In this document: in pieces, positions 8,196 through 16,075 of the stretch
How positions within the stretch are numbered: the first letter of the stretch is position 1
How the letters are laid out: every line of letters begins with the position of its first letter
Source of the DNA: Tritonibacter aquimaris
GTDB lineage: Bacteria > Pseudomonadota > Alphaproteobacteria > Rhodobacterales > Rhodobacteraceae
Length of the DNA: 64,000 bases
Assembly (NCBI RefSeq): GCF_009617595.1
Contig: NZ_WIXK01000002.1
Coordinates: forward strand, 434,001-498,000
Reading direction: 5' to 3'
Program-made: the position numbers and the translations under genes
The notes under the pieces: model-generated
Seen by the model: the letters and a program-made list of their open reading frames with translations, nothing else
Told to the model about the DNA's origin: nothing
Database searches by the model: none

Positions 8196-8867
8196 CTGAC
8201 CTTCTCCTATTTTGCTCGTGGTTTTTCCACGAAGGTGATTTTTCGTCCCAGAGCTCTGCGCCTTCACCGGGTCCACGGGTTTCGCATCGAAACCGTGCCC
8301 GCCAGAGATGATCCGAATTCTTTATCTCGGCCTTCTGCGTTCTATCCCCATCGAAAGAAATGGAGCATGGCGAATACAAAAAGATCCGGGCGACTCATCA
8401 CAAGCCCCGGATGGGCGGTGTTTAGGCGTAAAAGCCCAAGTTTGCAAGGAGGTTTCGCAGCGAAACGGTTGCCGATGCCGCGCGCGCAGAATGGGAAAAT
8501 CTTAACCAATCGCACCGCAGGAAACATAGGGCTGCGCGTAGTGTCCGCGCTGAGCAGCTATCACATTCGCGTAAGCTCTGTTGCAGCAACTTGTCTGTGC
8601 CAGATGGGATGAATAGAGATCTAACCGTTAAATGCAGCCTTAGTGGGTTACTTGTGCGTGCAAACAAAGATGGCGGAGCAGCTCCGCATCTTGGTCAAAG
8701 CCGCACGCTGGCCGCCCAAATGGGGCGGTTGTGACCTGCAGCGCGCCAATTTGAGGCGCGTGTGGTTGCTGTTTTGACCGGGAAGGTGGGTGTGACGGCC
8801 TTTCTGCAATTTGAGAGCTTTCTTGTTGGGGCCGCGTTGCGCCAACCCAGATCCTGCGGAGACTAGA
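8196..8867. other. Long intergenic region between rplS and the azoreductase gene
   Basis: About 670 bases without a credible gene; open frames here are antisense extensions of rplS or short. The minus strand holds a promoter candidate at 8419-8447 and a leader of about 220 nt for rplS. The right part must hold the azoreductase promoter, which I could not pinpoint. Confidence 0.5.
8419..8447 (-). promoter_or_regulatory. Candidate promoter of rplS-rpmE
   Basis: On the minus strand TTGCAA is followed after 17 bases by TAAACA, a plausible sigma-70 type pair pointing at rplS. The implied 5' leader is about 220 nt long. Confidence 0.4.
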
Positions 8868-9557
8868 ATGAAATTTTTCAACTTCCTGTTTGGCAAACGC
8901 GAAGCGGCGCCAACTGTGGCCACCAAGGCTGATGTAAAAAAGATCCTGCATATTGTGGCGTCGCCGCGTGGTGCGGATTCGCAATCGTCCAAGCTGGCCG
9001 AGGCCTATCTGCAAGCGGCAAAGGCAGAAAACCCCAATGTTGTGGTGGATGTGCTGAACCTGTGGGACGAAGACCTGCCAGAGTTTGATGGTGATAAAGC
9101 TGCTGCCAAGATGACGTTTTTTGGCGTCGGCGAAATGGATGGCCAGCGCCAGAGCGCCTGGGATCAGATCGTGGCAATCACCCAGCGTTTCACCGAAGCT
9201 GATGAATATGTGCTGTCGGTGCCGATGTGGAATGGCGGCATTCCCTACCGTCTGAAGCAATATATCGACATTATCACCCAGCCGGGTCTGACCTTTGGTT
9301 TTACACCAGAGAGCGGCTATGGCGGGCTGCTGCAGGAAAAACGCGCGCGGGTGTTTTACACTGCGGGTGTTTATGCGCCGGGCGCGGATCCAAAATACGG
9401 CGATGATTACCACTCGGCCTATCTGCGGTGGTGGCTTGAGCTTGTGGGTGTCACCGACATTGAAGTTGTCCGGTTCCAGCCATCGTTGATGACTGCGGAT
9501 CAGGCTGGGGATCAGAACGCGGCTGCGGCGCGCTCTGCTGCGCTTGCGCGCCAATAA
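8868..9557 (+). CDS. FMN-dependent NADH-azoreductase / NAD(P)H quinone oxidoreductase family
   Basis: 229 aa flavodoxin-like oxidoreductase, probably reducing quinones or azo compounds with NAD(P)H. ATG 8868 follows GGAGACTAGA. After a short N-terminal extension (MKFFNFLFGKREAAP) the flavodoxin fold starts at KKILHIVASPRG with SKLAEAY. The flavin-contacting PMWNGGIPYRLKQYID and TFGF stretches are typical of AzoR/AcpD. It stands opposite to and between trmD and rplS, genes usually adjacent, and has its own terminator. Confidence 0.85.
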   Translation: MKFFNFLFGKREAAPTVATKADVKKILHIVASPRGADSQSSKLAEAYLQAAKAENPNVVVDVLNLWDEDLPEFDGDKAAAKMTFFGVGEMDGQRQSAWDQIVAITQRFTEADEYVLSVPMWNGGIPYRLKQYIDIITQPGLTFGFTPESGYGGLLQEKRARVFYTAGVYAPGADPKYGDDYHSAYLRWWLELVGVTDIEVVRFQPSLMTADQAGDQNAAAARSAALARQ

Positions 9558-9584
9558 GAAGACTAAAACCCGGTAAAAGAGCAC

Positions 9585-9617
9585 AGATCAGGCGGGGAAA
9601 CCGGCCTGATCTTTTTT
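9585..9617 (+). terminator. Rho-independent terminator of the azoreductase gene
   Basis: Perfect 9-bp stem AGATCAGGC / GCCTGATCT around a 10-base loop, followed by six T. It begins 28 bases after the azoreductase stop. Confidence 0.85.
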
Positions 9618-9659
9618 ATTGGCACCGCGCGCGCGTTTTTTATCGGCACCGCACGCGCG
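9612..9659. repeat. Imperfect tandem duplication, two 24-bp units
   Basis: Units 9612-9635 and 9636-9659 begin TTTTTTAT and continue through GGCACCGC into CGCGCG; they match at 22 of 24 positions. The first unit starts inside the T tract of the azoreductase terminator, so the duplication repeats part of it. Probably slippage in non-coding DNA. Confidence 0.7.
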
Positions 9660-9677
9660 GTGGGTGGTGTGAGGGGG

Positions 9678-10478
9678 CTACCCTTTTGAGGTCTTGGCCT
9701 CATGGGCCTGCCACAGATCCGGGCGGCGTTCCTGGGTGATTCGCTCACTCATCTCGCGGCGCCATTTTTCCACATTGCCGTGGTGGCCCGACATCAAAAC
9801 ATCAGGGATGTCGCGGCCCTTCCAGCTGGCGGGGCGGGTGTATTGCGGGTGTTCCAAAAGACCTGAGGAAAAGCTTTCTTCCTCGGTTGAGGCCTGATTG
9901 CCCAAAACACCGGGAATAAGACGCACGGTGGCGTCAATCAGCGCCTGCGCGGCCAGTTCGCCGCCGGTCATGACAAAATCGCCCAGCGAGACTTCTTGGA
10001 TGCCGTAATGTTCAAGCACCCGTTCATCGACGCCTTCAAAGCGGCCACAAAGCAGGGTGATGCCATCACAGCGCGCCAGGTTCTGCATCATCGCCTGATC
10101 CATGCGACGGCCGCGCGGCGACAGGTAGATCAGCGGCCAGTTGCCGCTGGTGCCCGCCATTGTGTGTTCAATCGCATTGCCCAAAACATCCGGGCGCAGC
10201 ACCATGCCCGCACCGCCGCCTGCGGGGGTGTCATCGACATTGCGGTGTTTTCCCACCCCAAACTGGCGCAGATCGGTGGTTTCGAGCTGCCATAAACCTT
10301 GTTGTAAGGCTTTACCGGTCAGGCTTTCACCCAGCACACCGGGAAAGGCTGTGGGAAACAATGTCATCACCTTGGCTTTCCACACGCCCACCAGATCCGG
10401 CGTTGGCGTGATCAGCTCTCGCGGTTTCAAAGTGGGGCGAATGGTCTTGCGACCGTGGGATTTATTTGGTGAGGTCAT
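9678..10478 (-). CDS. trmD: tRNA (guanine-N1)-methyltransferase TrmD
   Basis: Methylates G37 of tRNAs with S-adenosylmethionine, preventing frameshifts. 266 aa. SPOUT knot stretches are clear: TPAGGGAGMVLRPDV, YLSPRGRRMDQ, LLCGRFEGVDERVLEHY, SLGDFVMTGGELAA and VLMSGHHGNVEKWRR. The N-terminal 35 residues (MTSPNKSHGRKTIRP) are an extension before the usual start near VWKAKVMTLFP. No clear Shine-Dalgarno precedes ATG 10478, so a downstream start is possible. Confidence 0.95.
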   Translation of the reverse strand: MTSPNKSHGRKTIRPTLKPRELITPTPDLVGVWKAKVMTLFPTAFPGVLGESLTGKALQQGLWQLETTDLRQFGVGKHRNVDDTPAGGGAGMVLRPDVLGNAIEHTMAGTSGNWPLIYLSPRGRRMDQAMMQNLARCDGITLLCGRFEGVDERVLEHYGIQEVSLGDFVMTGGELAAQALIDATVRLIPGVLGNQASTEEESFSSGLLEHPQYTRPASWKGRDIPDVLMSGHHGNVEKWRREMSERITQERRPDLWQAHEAKTSKG

Positions 10479-10529
10479 GGCATGCTGTTTAATTCAAACC
10501 GGCGCATGCGCAATAGAAAGCTTTGATTT

Positions 10530-11573
10530 GTGAGTACGGACGTTTCTCCTGATTCTGCGCCATTGAGCCCCTGGGAAGAGGTTCAGGCCACCACCCAAAC
10601 CTATTGGCCAGGCATTGCCCGCGATCTTGAGCTGCCGGTGGAGGGGGTAAAATTTCAGCGCCTTGGGGTGAACCTGTTTGCCGATCATCAGCGTTGTGTC
10701 TTGTTGGTGAGCTTGCCCGATCAGCGCCGCTATGTGTTGCGCGCAGAGTTCAGCGGTGTGCGTGCCGCGCGTGAGCAGCGGGTGCTGAAGCGGATGCGGC
10801 GTGATGCCGAAGCGCTGAAGGCGGCAGCGGGCGTTATGGTGCCCGAAATCCTGTGGCAGCATGAGAGCGAGGCCATTGTGCTGATGGAGCTGTGCCCGGG
10901 CACCACCATGCATCAGGAGCTGACCTATTGTGATCTTGGCTTGGGCAACCGTGCCAAAGTGGTGGAGCGGGTGGGCGCGGCGCTGTATCAGCTGCATCAG
11001 GCGTCGGGATTTGAGGAGCAGCAGTTCTGGCCCCGGGTGCATCTGGATCAGGTCCGGGCCAAGGCGGAAGATCTGCGCAGCCAATCCTGCGAGATCCGCA
11101 GGCAGCCAAAGTTTCTAGGGCTTAGTGCTTATCTGCATCGGGCGGGACGGCGCGCGCGGGGGCTGAGCTATCAGAGCGCTTTGGAGCATGGGGATTTGCA
11201 CATGTACAATGTGCTGATCTCTGACGAGCAGATTTCATTCATCGATTTCAACAACACCCACGCACGTATGCCCTATCACGACATTGCGCGCATGTGGCTG
11301 CAGAATTGCCCGGATCATCTGGCCCCGCGTGGCACAGAAGAAGGGCTGGGGGCGGTGGCCGCAGAAGACTGGGACGCGTTTTCGCGCGGCTATGGCGTGG
11401 ATCTGCAAAATGATCCGGTGTTTCAGTTCTGCTTTGCCCTAAGGATCTGGCGGCAATGGCAAGCCTTGCCGGAGCCAGATGAGGCATTCCCAACAGCCGA
11501 ACAGGCGAAGGAAAAGGGGCTTTTGCGCGCGTTCAACTGGCTGATCGCGCATGAAGTGGATGACCCAGATTGA
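10530..11573 (+). CDS. Aminoglycoside phosphotransferase / choline kinase-like protein
   Basis: 347 aa from GTG 10530, kinase-like fold (APH/ChoK). The catalytic loop HGDLHMYNVL and the metal-binding FIDFNNT (DFG equivalent) are intact, so phosphotransfer is likely. Substrate unknown; this fold covers small alcohols, sugars and antibiotics, and nothing here points to resistance. The gene is inverted between rimM and trmD. Its stop abuts the rimM stop directly, and it is divergent from trmD with only 51 bases between. Confidence 0.78.
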   Translation: MSTDVSPDSAPLSPWEEVQATTQTYWPGIARDLELPVEGVKFQRLGVNLFADHQRCVLLVSLPDQRRYVLRAEFSGVRAAREQRVLKRMRRDAEALKAAAGVMVPEILWQHESEAIVLMELCPGTTMHQELTYCDLGLGNRAKVVERVGAALYQLHQASGFEEQQFWPRVHLDQVRAKAEDLRSQSCEIRRQPKFLGLSAYLHRAGRRARGLSYQSALEHGDLHMYNVLISDEQISFIDFNNTHARMPYHDIARMWLQNCPDHLAPRGTEEGLGAVAAEDWDAFSRGYGVDLQNDPVFQFCFALRIWRQWQALPEPDEAFPTAEQAKEKGLLRAFNWLIAHEVDDPD

Positions 11574-12077
11574 TCAGAACAGCCCTTCGGGGGGATCTGC
11601 GATAATGCGGCCCTGGTCCAGATCTACGGTGGGCACTGCCGCCAGGGTAAAGGGCAGGAGCACGGTGGTTTTCAGCCCCGGGCCCTGCAGTTCCAGCAGA
11701 TCGCTGGCACCGTGGTTCAAGACGGCTTTGACGGTGCCCAAAAGCGCGCCGCCGGTGTCGTAGACTTCAAGCCCGATGAGATCAGTATGGTAGTATTCAT
11801 CATCGGGCAGTTTGGGCATGCGCGCGCGTTCAATGAACAGGCGCAGGCCTTTGATGGCATCCGCGTCTTCTTTGGTTTCTACACCGCTGATGCGGGCGGA
11901 AAAGCCGTTTTTGATCGCGCGGCTCAGGGTGAGCGTATAGCTCTGGCTGCCATCTTCGCTGGAAAGCGGGGAGTAGTCGAAGATCTCTTCGGGGATGGTG
12001 CAGAAGCTTTTGATACGGATTTCACCGCGTACCCCAAAGGAGCCAGCCACCGCGCCCACACAGATCAGATCGCTCAT
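11574..12077 (-). CDS. rimM: Ribosome maturation factor RimM
   Basis: 167 aa factor for 30S subunit maturation that binds uS19. Start at ATG 12077 ([25 protein letters not shown]). RimM N-domain GSFGVRGE and the PRC-barrel part ([32 protein letters not shown], divided over two blocks) are present. Its start lies 4 bases after the stop of a 48-aa membrane protein gene, implying translational coupling. Confidence 0.95.
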   Translation of the reverse strand: MSDLICVGAVAGSFGVRGEIRIKSFCTIPEEIFDYSPLSSEDGSQSYTLTLSRAIKNGFSARISGVETKEDADAIKGLRLFIERARMPKLPDDEYYHTDLIGLEVYDTGGALLGTVKAVLNHGASDLLELQGPGLKTTVLLPFTLAAVPTVDLDQGRIIADPPEGLF

Positions 12078-12081
12078 CGTT

Positions 12082-12228
12082 TTATTTCCCAACACAATAG
12101 CCCGCAGGGCCCCATTGGCCGCCGCTTTGGTTACATAGGTCGCGTTGGTGATAACGTTCAAACAGGATGCCTGCAACAAAGGCCACCCCAATCAGGATGA
12201 TCAGGCGGAACATACGGAAAAAGATCAT
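12082..12228 (-). CDS. Small single-pass membrane protein, 48 aa, unknown function
   Basis: Short frame reading [15 protein letters not shown]... with one N-terminal hydrophobic segment to about residue 21 (FVAGILF), then a polar tail with two cysteines ([16 protein letters not shown]). ATG 12228 overlaps the bluB stop in an ATGA, and its own TAA lies 4 bases before rimM ATG, a layout typical of true coupled genes. The tail probably faces the periplasm, where the cysteines could form a disulfide. Family not recognised; I infer it is real from the exact coupling on both sides. Confidence 0.72.
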   Translation of the reverse strand: MIFFRMFRLIILIGVAFVAGILFERYHQRDLCNQSGGQWGPAGYCVGK

Positions 12229-12869
12229 CGGATTTCGATCGGTAGCTCGCCCAGGCGTTCTTCCCAGCCGACCTGTTGCAATTCAGGGGTGAGTGCAACG
12301 CGTTCGGGATAGCCAATGCAGAAATACCCGATGAGTTTCCAGTCTTCGGGCACGTCGAGATCGCGGTTCATCTGTTCGGGGTCCAAAATGGAAACCCAGC
12401 CCAGACCCAGCCCTTCGGCGCGCAGCGCCAACCAGAACAGGGTGATCGCAGTGACCACGGAATAGCGGCGCATCTCAGGCATGGTTTTGGCACCAAGACC
12501 GCTGCCCTGCTGGGTGCCATCATCGCAATAGACCGCAATCTGCTCGGGCGCGTTTTGCATGCCGGAGAGTTTCAGACCGGCATAAAGCGCAGCCTTTTCA
12601 CCGCTGTAGCCAGACAGCGCCTCGTCATTGGCGGATTGAAAATTCTTGAGGGCGGCTGCGCGGGCGGGGGCGCTTTGCACCCGGATTACGCGCCAGGGTT
12701 CGCTGAGCCCCACGGATGGGGCCATTTGAAACGTGTTGAGGCAGCGCAAAAACGCTGCCTCATCAATTGGATCCGTAAGAAAACGGCGAACATCACGCCG
12801 GAGCAGCATCAACAGCTCCAGCTGGCTGCGGAAGTCGTCTGTAAACTCAGTCCTCTCCCGCAGATCCAT
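12225..12869 (-). CDS. bluB: 5,6-dimethylbenzimidazole synthase BluB
   Basis: Flavin-destroying enzyme that turns FMNH2 into the lower ligand of vitamin B12. 214 aa, nitroreductase fold. BluB-type stretches are visible: RRDVRRFLTDPI, APSVGLSEPWRVI, ANDEALSGYSGEKAALYAGLKLSG, APEQIAVYCDD, YSVVTAITLFWLALRAEGLGLGWVSI. ATG 12869 lies 4 bases after the rpsP stop. Its place inside the rpsP-rimM operon is odd; other cobalamin genes of the window (cbiB, cobD) are 24 kb away. Confidence 0.9.
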   Translation of the reverse strand: MDLRERTEFTDDFRSQLELLMLLRRDVRRFLTDPIDEAAFLRCLNTFQMAPSVGLSEPWRVIRVQSAPARAAALKNFQSANDEALSGYSGEKAALYAGLKLSGMQNAPEQIAVYCDDGTQQGSGLGAKTMPEMRRYSVVTAITLFWLALRAEGLGLGWVSILDPEQMNRDLDVPEDWKLIGYFCIGYPERVALTPELQQVGWEERLGELPIEIR

Positions 12870-12873
12870 GTGA

Positions 12874-13248
12874 TTACTCCGCTGCTGCTTCTTCGGTGGC
12901 TTCAGCTGCTTCTGCGGCTTTAGCTGCTTTTTCTTCTGCGCGCTCTTGTGCTTTCTTGCCAGGAACCGCTTTTTCAGGGTTGTTGCGCTCTTTTTTGGCA
13001 ACAACACCAGCAGCTTCGAGGAAGCGGGATACACGATCGGTTGGCTGTGCGCCCTGGTCCATCCAGTATTTGATGCGTTCCAGGTCCAGTTTCACGCGCT
13101 CTTCGCTGTCTTTCGGCAGGAGCGGGTTGTAGGTGCCCAGCTTCTCGATGAAACGGCCGTCACGCGGCATGCGGCTGTCAGCAGCAACAACGCGGTAGAA
13201 GGGGCGTTTTTTGGAGCCACCACGGGCCAGACGGATTTTCATTGCCAT
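12874..13248 (-). CDS. rpsP: 30S ribosomal protein S16
   Basis: 124 aa, bS16, needed for 30S assembly. ATG 13248 with AAGGAGAACG upstream gives [21 protein letters not shown], the family N-terminus. The C-terminus is extended by an Ala/Glu/Lys-rich tail (from about residue 95) common in alphaproteobacterial S16. First gene of rpsP-bluB-small ORF-rimM; a good promoter candidate lies directly upstream. Confidence 0.97.
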   Translation of the reverse strand: MAMKIRLARGGSKKRPFYRVVAADSRMPRDGRFIEKLGTYNPLLPKDSEERVKLDLERIKYWMDQGAQPTDRVSRFLEAAGVVAKKERNNPEKAVPGKKAQERAEEKAAKAAEAAEATEEAAAE

Positions 13249-13269
13249 TGTTTCGTTCTCCTTAGGCAT

Positions 13270-13298
13270 ATTACAACTTATAGGCGCGTAGCCGACAA
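13270..13298 (-). promoter_or_regulatory. Candidate promoter of the rpsP operon
   Basis: Minus-strand TTGTCG and TGTAAT are separated by 17 bases. The TSS would lie about 15 bases before the rpsP start, giving a very short leader that includes the AAGGAG site. Confidence 0.55.
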
Positions 13299-13620
13299 GC
13301 TGTTTTCTTGAGTTTTGTGTTTTGGGTTTGTGGCAGTGTCTGCCTCACCGCAGGCCTTGGGGAAGCGGGCTTCCTTTGGGCGCAGCATGAGGGATGCGTG
13401 ATGCATGTCCCCATATGTGGAAAGCTGGGAAATTGCGGTGATCTCTCCCAAACCACGAAATTCGACAACACCTTGGGGGGAGGCCCCGTTGGTGTGGTCC
13501 AACTTCCAAATGTCACCACCGCAGCCCGCCATGCAAACAGCGCGCGACAGGGCTGTCGCGGTCTGTGCCGCGGCCAAAGACGGCACGGCTGCAAAGGAAT
13601 GGGGGTGCGGTTGCAACATT
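13299..13620. other. Intergenic region between chorismate mutase and rpsP
   Basis: About 320 bases. A minus-strand frame runs through it (ending near 13278) but has no Shine-Dalgarno or familiar motif, and starts inside the chorismate mutase gene. A short hairpin GCGACA-GGGC-TGTCGC lies near 13547-13562. No terminator with a T run was found. Confidence 0.4.
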
Positions 13621-13929
13621 TTATTCCTGATGTTTTTTGTGGTGCTGAATGACTTCAGCAATGATGAAGTTGAGGAAGTTTTTGGCAAACTCCGGGTTCA
13701 GATCGGCGCGTTTTGCCAGATCTTCGAGCCGGGCGATTTGTTTTTCCTCACGCGCAGGGTCAGAGGGGGGCAGATCATGTTCTGCCTTCAGCTTGCCCAC
13801 GGCCTGTGTGTGTTTGAACCGCTCGCCCAGAGTGTACACCAAAATGGCGTCCAGCCGGTCGATGCTTTCACGATATTCTTTCAGCAGCTCCGCTGCGCGG
13901 GCCACATCTGTGGGTGCAGGATTAGTCAA
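13621..13929 (-). CDS. Chorismate mutase, AroQ type
   Basis: 102 aa all-helical AroQ-type enzyme converting chorismate to prephenate, for Phe and Tyr synthesis. The start is most likely TTG 13929 (TTG ACT AAT CCT), with AAGGAT about 7 bases upstream; it overlaps the preceding GNAT gene by 8 bases. Family residues: YRESIDRLDAILVYTLGERF, the Lys in VGKLKAEHDLPPSDPAREEKQ and a C-terminal helix. Last gene of the ffh-GNAT chain. Confidence 0.88.
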   Translation of the reverse strand: MTNPAPTDVARAAELLKEYRESIDRLDAILVYTLGERFKHTQAVGKLKAEHDLPPSDPAREEKQIARLEDLAKRADLNPEFAKNFLNFIIAEVIQHHKKHQE

Positions 13930-14524
13930 GAGCCCATCCTTTTGGTTTGAACAGCGGGTCGGCGTAATGGCCGATTTCCATTTCGATGCCATGTGCCAGC
14001 TGGCTGTTGTTGAGTTCAGCCGGGCTGGGGTGACGGTAAACCGCGTCATTGCCATCAACGGTGGCGGCGTCATGGTCTTTCACCGCGCCGAGCCGTTCCG
14101 CGAGGCGGATTGAATCGAGGTTTTTAGGGTCGAGATAGCTGACAGCGGTGTTCCAGCCTTGGGATTTGTAGAAATAATCCCGTGCGGCATGGGTGGCTTC
14201 CAGCGCGTAGCCCTTACCTGCGGCGCCGGGCCAGATGATCCAGGCGATTTCCGCTTCGGGCCAGCCTGCGGGCTGCCAGCCACCGGCCATGCCGTAGGTT
14301 TCATCTGTAGCCTTGTCGTGGATCATCCACATGCCAAAACCACGCACCTGCCAATGGCCGATTTCGGCGGCAAACAGCATCCAGCTTTCATACGGGTTGA
14401 GCGGGCCACCCATAAAACGCGACCGATATGAGGCAAATGTGGCCTCAAAATTCGGATAGCCCTCGGCGGTGGGGCCGCGCAGGATCAGGCGTTTGGTTTC
14501 CAGGGTCGGGATGGTGGTTGTCAT
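13922..14524 (-). CDS. GNAT N-acetyltransferase, RimJ/RimL type (copy 1)
   Basis: 200 aa, the longest of four tandem paralogues because of a C-terminal tail after residue 165. N-terminal ETKRLILRGP, shared FMGGP and IGHWQVRGFGMW blocks, acetyl-CoA loop GAAGKGYALEA, and SYLDPKNLDSIRLAERLGA. RimJ/L-type enzymes acetylate N-terminal amines of proteins or small amines; the substrate here is unknown. ATG 14524 overlaps the stop of copy 2 as ATGA. Confidence 0.88.
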   Translation of the reverse strand: MTTTIPTLETKRLILRGPTAEGYPNFEATFASYRSRFMGGPLNPYESWMLFAAEIGHWQVRGFGMWMIHDKATDETYGMAGGWQPAGWPEAEIAWIIWPGAAGKGYALEATHAARDYFYKSQGWNTAVSYLDPKNLDSIRLAERLGAVKDHDAATVDGNDAVYRHPSPAELNNSQLAHGIEMEIGHYADPLFKPKGWALD

Positions 14525-15039
14525 TGCGCCACCCCCTGTTTTGGATGCCGCCAGATCTGGCAGGGTTTTTCAAAAAACTCCCGGTCACGTTCATGGGTTG
14601 CGCCCAGGCGCTGAGCCAATGCGGCAGAGCGGGTGTTGTCTGGGTCGATATATGAGATCACCCCATCAAGACCAAGATGTGCAGCCCCATAGGCGCGCGC
14701 AGCTGAGGCGGCTTCAAAGGCGATGCCTTTGCCTTCGGCGGCACGGTAAACATGCCAGCCCAGTTCCGGCTCATCCCAGCTTTCGTGATAGATATGGCCC
14801 ACGCGCCCCAGCGGGGTGCCATCGGATTTATCCGCAACCAGCCACATGCCATAGCCCCGGATAGCCCAATGGCCGATGGTGCTGGTGAAGCCACGCCAGG
14901 CCTGAAAGCGATCCTGCGGCCCACCGATGAATTTGGCCCGATCAGAGGCCATGAATTCCGCGTGGGCGTCAAAATCAGATTCCTGCGGCGCGCGCAGGAT
15001 AAGGCGATCGGTTTCCACTGTGGGGATCATCAGCTTCAT
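14521..15039 (-). CDS. GNAT N-acetyltransferase, RimJ/RimL type (copy 2)
   Basis: 172 aa. Same architecture as its neighbours: ETDRLILRAP, AKFIGGP, IGHWAIRGYGMW, acetyl-CoA loop AAEGKGIAFEA, SYIDPDNTRSAALAQRLGA. The start overlaps the stop of copy 3 by ATGA, so translation is coupled. Substrate unknown. Confidence 0.88.
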   Translation of the reverse strand: MKLMIPTVETDRLILRAPQESDFDAHAEFMASDRAKFIGGPQDRFQAWRGFTSTIGHWAIRGYGMWLVADKSDGTPLGRVGHIYHESWDEPELGWHVYRAAEGKGIAFEAASAARAYGAAHLGLDGVISYIDPDNTRSAALAQRLGATHERDREFFEKPCQIWRHPKQGVAQ

Positions 15040-15566
15040 GCGTAGGCCTCCACCGATCCATCCGTGGCGGGGAAATGGCGGTAGACCAGATCTTCGGGGT
15101 CTTCGCCCTGCGCATTCGAATCCAGTTCAGCGCCAAGGCGTTTTGCCAGCGCAATGGAACGCGCGTTTTCGGGATCGATATAGCTGACGAGGGTTTGCAG
15201 GCCGAGGGTTTCAAAACCCCAGTCGCGCGCGGCCTCAGCCGCTTCAAAGGCGTAGCCCTTGCCCTCATGGGGGGGGAAGATGGTCCAGCCCAGTTCGATT
15301 TCGGGGAAACGTGGCGGCTTGTTGATGCCGACCTGGCCGATCAGTTCACCACTGTCACGCAGTTCAACCGCCCAGGAGCCAAAGCCCAGCCAGTCCCAAC
15401 TGATGGTTTCCGCGGCGATCCAGCGAAACAGTTCGTCATGGCTGATAGGCCCACCCATATACTGCGCCCAGTCGGATGCGAAATGGGGCGCCATCGCGGT
15501 GACATCCGTCATCACGTGATGGCGCAGTCGCAGGCGCTGGGTTTCTATGGTGGGCGCGGTGGTCAT
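15036..15566 (-). CDS. GNAT N-acetyltransferase, RimJ/RimL type (copy 3)
   Basis: 176 aa. ETQRLRLRHHV, AQYMGGP, LGFGSWAV, acetyl-CoA loop PHEGKGYAFEA, SYIDPENARSIALAKRLGA. The IGHW block is replaced by ISWDW, so it differs most there. Coupled by ATGA to copy 4 upstream and copy 2 downstream. Substrate unknown. Confidence 0.88.
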   Translation of the reverse strand: MTTAPTIETQRLRLRHHVMTDVTAMAPHFASDWAQYMGGPISHDELFRWIAAETISWDWLGFGSWAVELRDSGELIGQVGINKPPRFPEIELGWTIFPPHEGKGYAFEAAEAARDWGFETLGLQTLVSYIDPENARSIALAKRLGAELDSNAQGEDPEDLVYRHFPATDGSVEAYA

Positions 15567-16075
15567 TCGGAGACCTCACGCAGCATGTAAGTTACTGCAT
15601 TTGGCAGCCATTCAGGGGCAGCCGCATCAGAGAGATTTGCCCCCAAACCTTCGGCCAATGCACGTGATTTGCGGTTTTCCGCCTCGATGCGAATGATGAA
15701 CTCAGGCCAATGCGCATCAATGAGGAAGTGCTGGGCTACGGCCCGCGCAGCCTCCAGAGCAAAGCCCTGACCTTCGGCCTCATCAGACCAGAGAGTCCAG
15801 GTCATTTCTGGGGGCTCATTGCGATCCATCGCCATCGGGCCAACATGACCAATGGGCGCGCCGCCATGTTCGATCACATAACGACCGAACCCGCGCAGTG
15901 TCCAATGGCCGATGATTGCGGCGAATTTGTTGAACGCGCTGACCGCATTAAAAGGCCCGCCCACAAACCGCGCGCGGTCTGATGCACAATAGGCCTCATA
16001 GGCGGGGAGGTCCCCGGCCTGAGGCTTGCGCAACGTCAGCCGTGCAGTGGTTATGATGGCGGGAGCCTGAATCAC
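15563..16075 (-). CDS. GNAT N-acetyltransferase, RimJ/RimL type (copy 4)
   Basis: 170 aa from a GTG that directly abuts the ffh stop (TAA-GTG). TTARLTLRKPQ, ARFVGGP, IGHWTLRGFGRY, acetyl-CoA loop EAEGQGFALEA (Gln in place of the Lys of the other copies) and a more diverged IRIEAENRKSRALAEGLGA. First acetyltransferase after ffh; it probably depends on ribosomes finishing ffh. Confidence 0.86.
   Translation of the reverse strand: MIQAPAIITTARLTLRKPQAGDLPAYEAYCASDRARFVGGPFNAVSAFNKFAAIIGHWTLRGFGRYVIEHGGAPIGHVGPMAMDRNEPPEMTWTLWSDEAEGQGFALEAARAVAQHFLIDAHWPEFIIRIEAENRKSRALAEGLGANLSDAAAPEWLPNAVTYMLREVSE

Noticed and set aside
7794-8612. 272-codon plus-strand frame over rplS
   Set aside because: Antisense shadow of rplS extended into the spacer; composition is that of a shadow frame.
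10530-11573. Antibiotic resistance phosphotransferase
   Set aside because: The fold is shared by many kinases; nothing specific to aminoglycosides is seen, and the setting is housekeeping.
13278-13688. Minus-strand frame between chorismate mutase and rpsP
   Set aside because: Starts inside the chorismate mutase gene in another frame, has no Shine-Dalgarno and no recognisable family; kept as intergenic.
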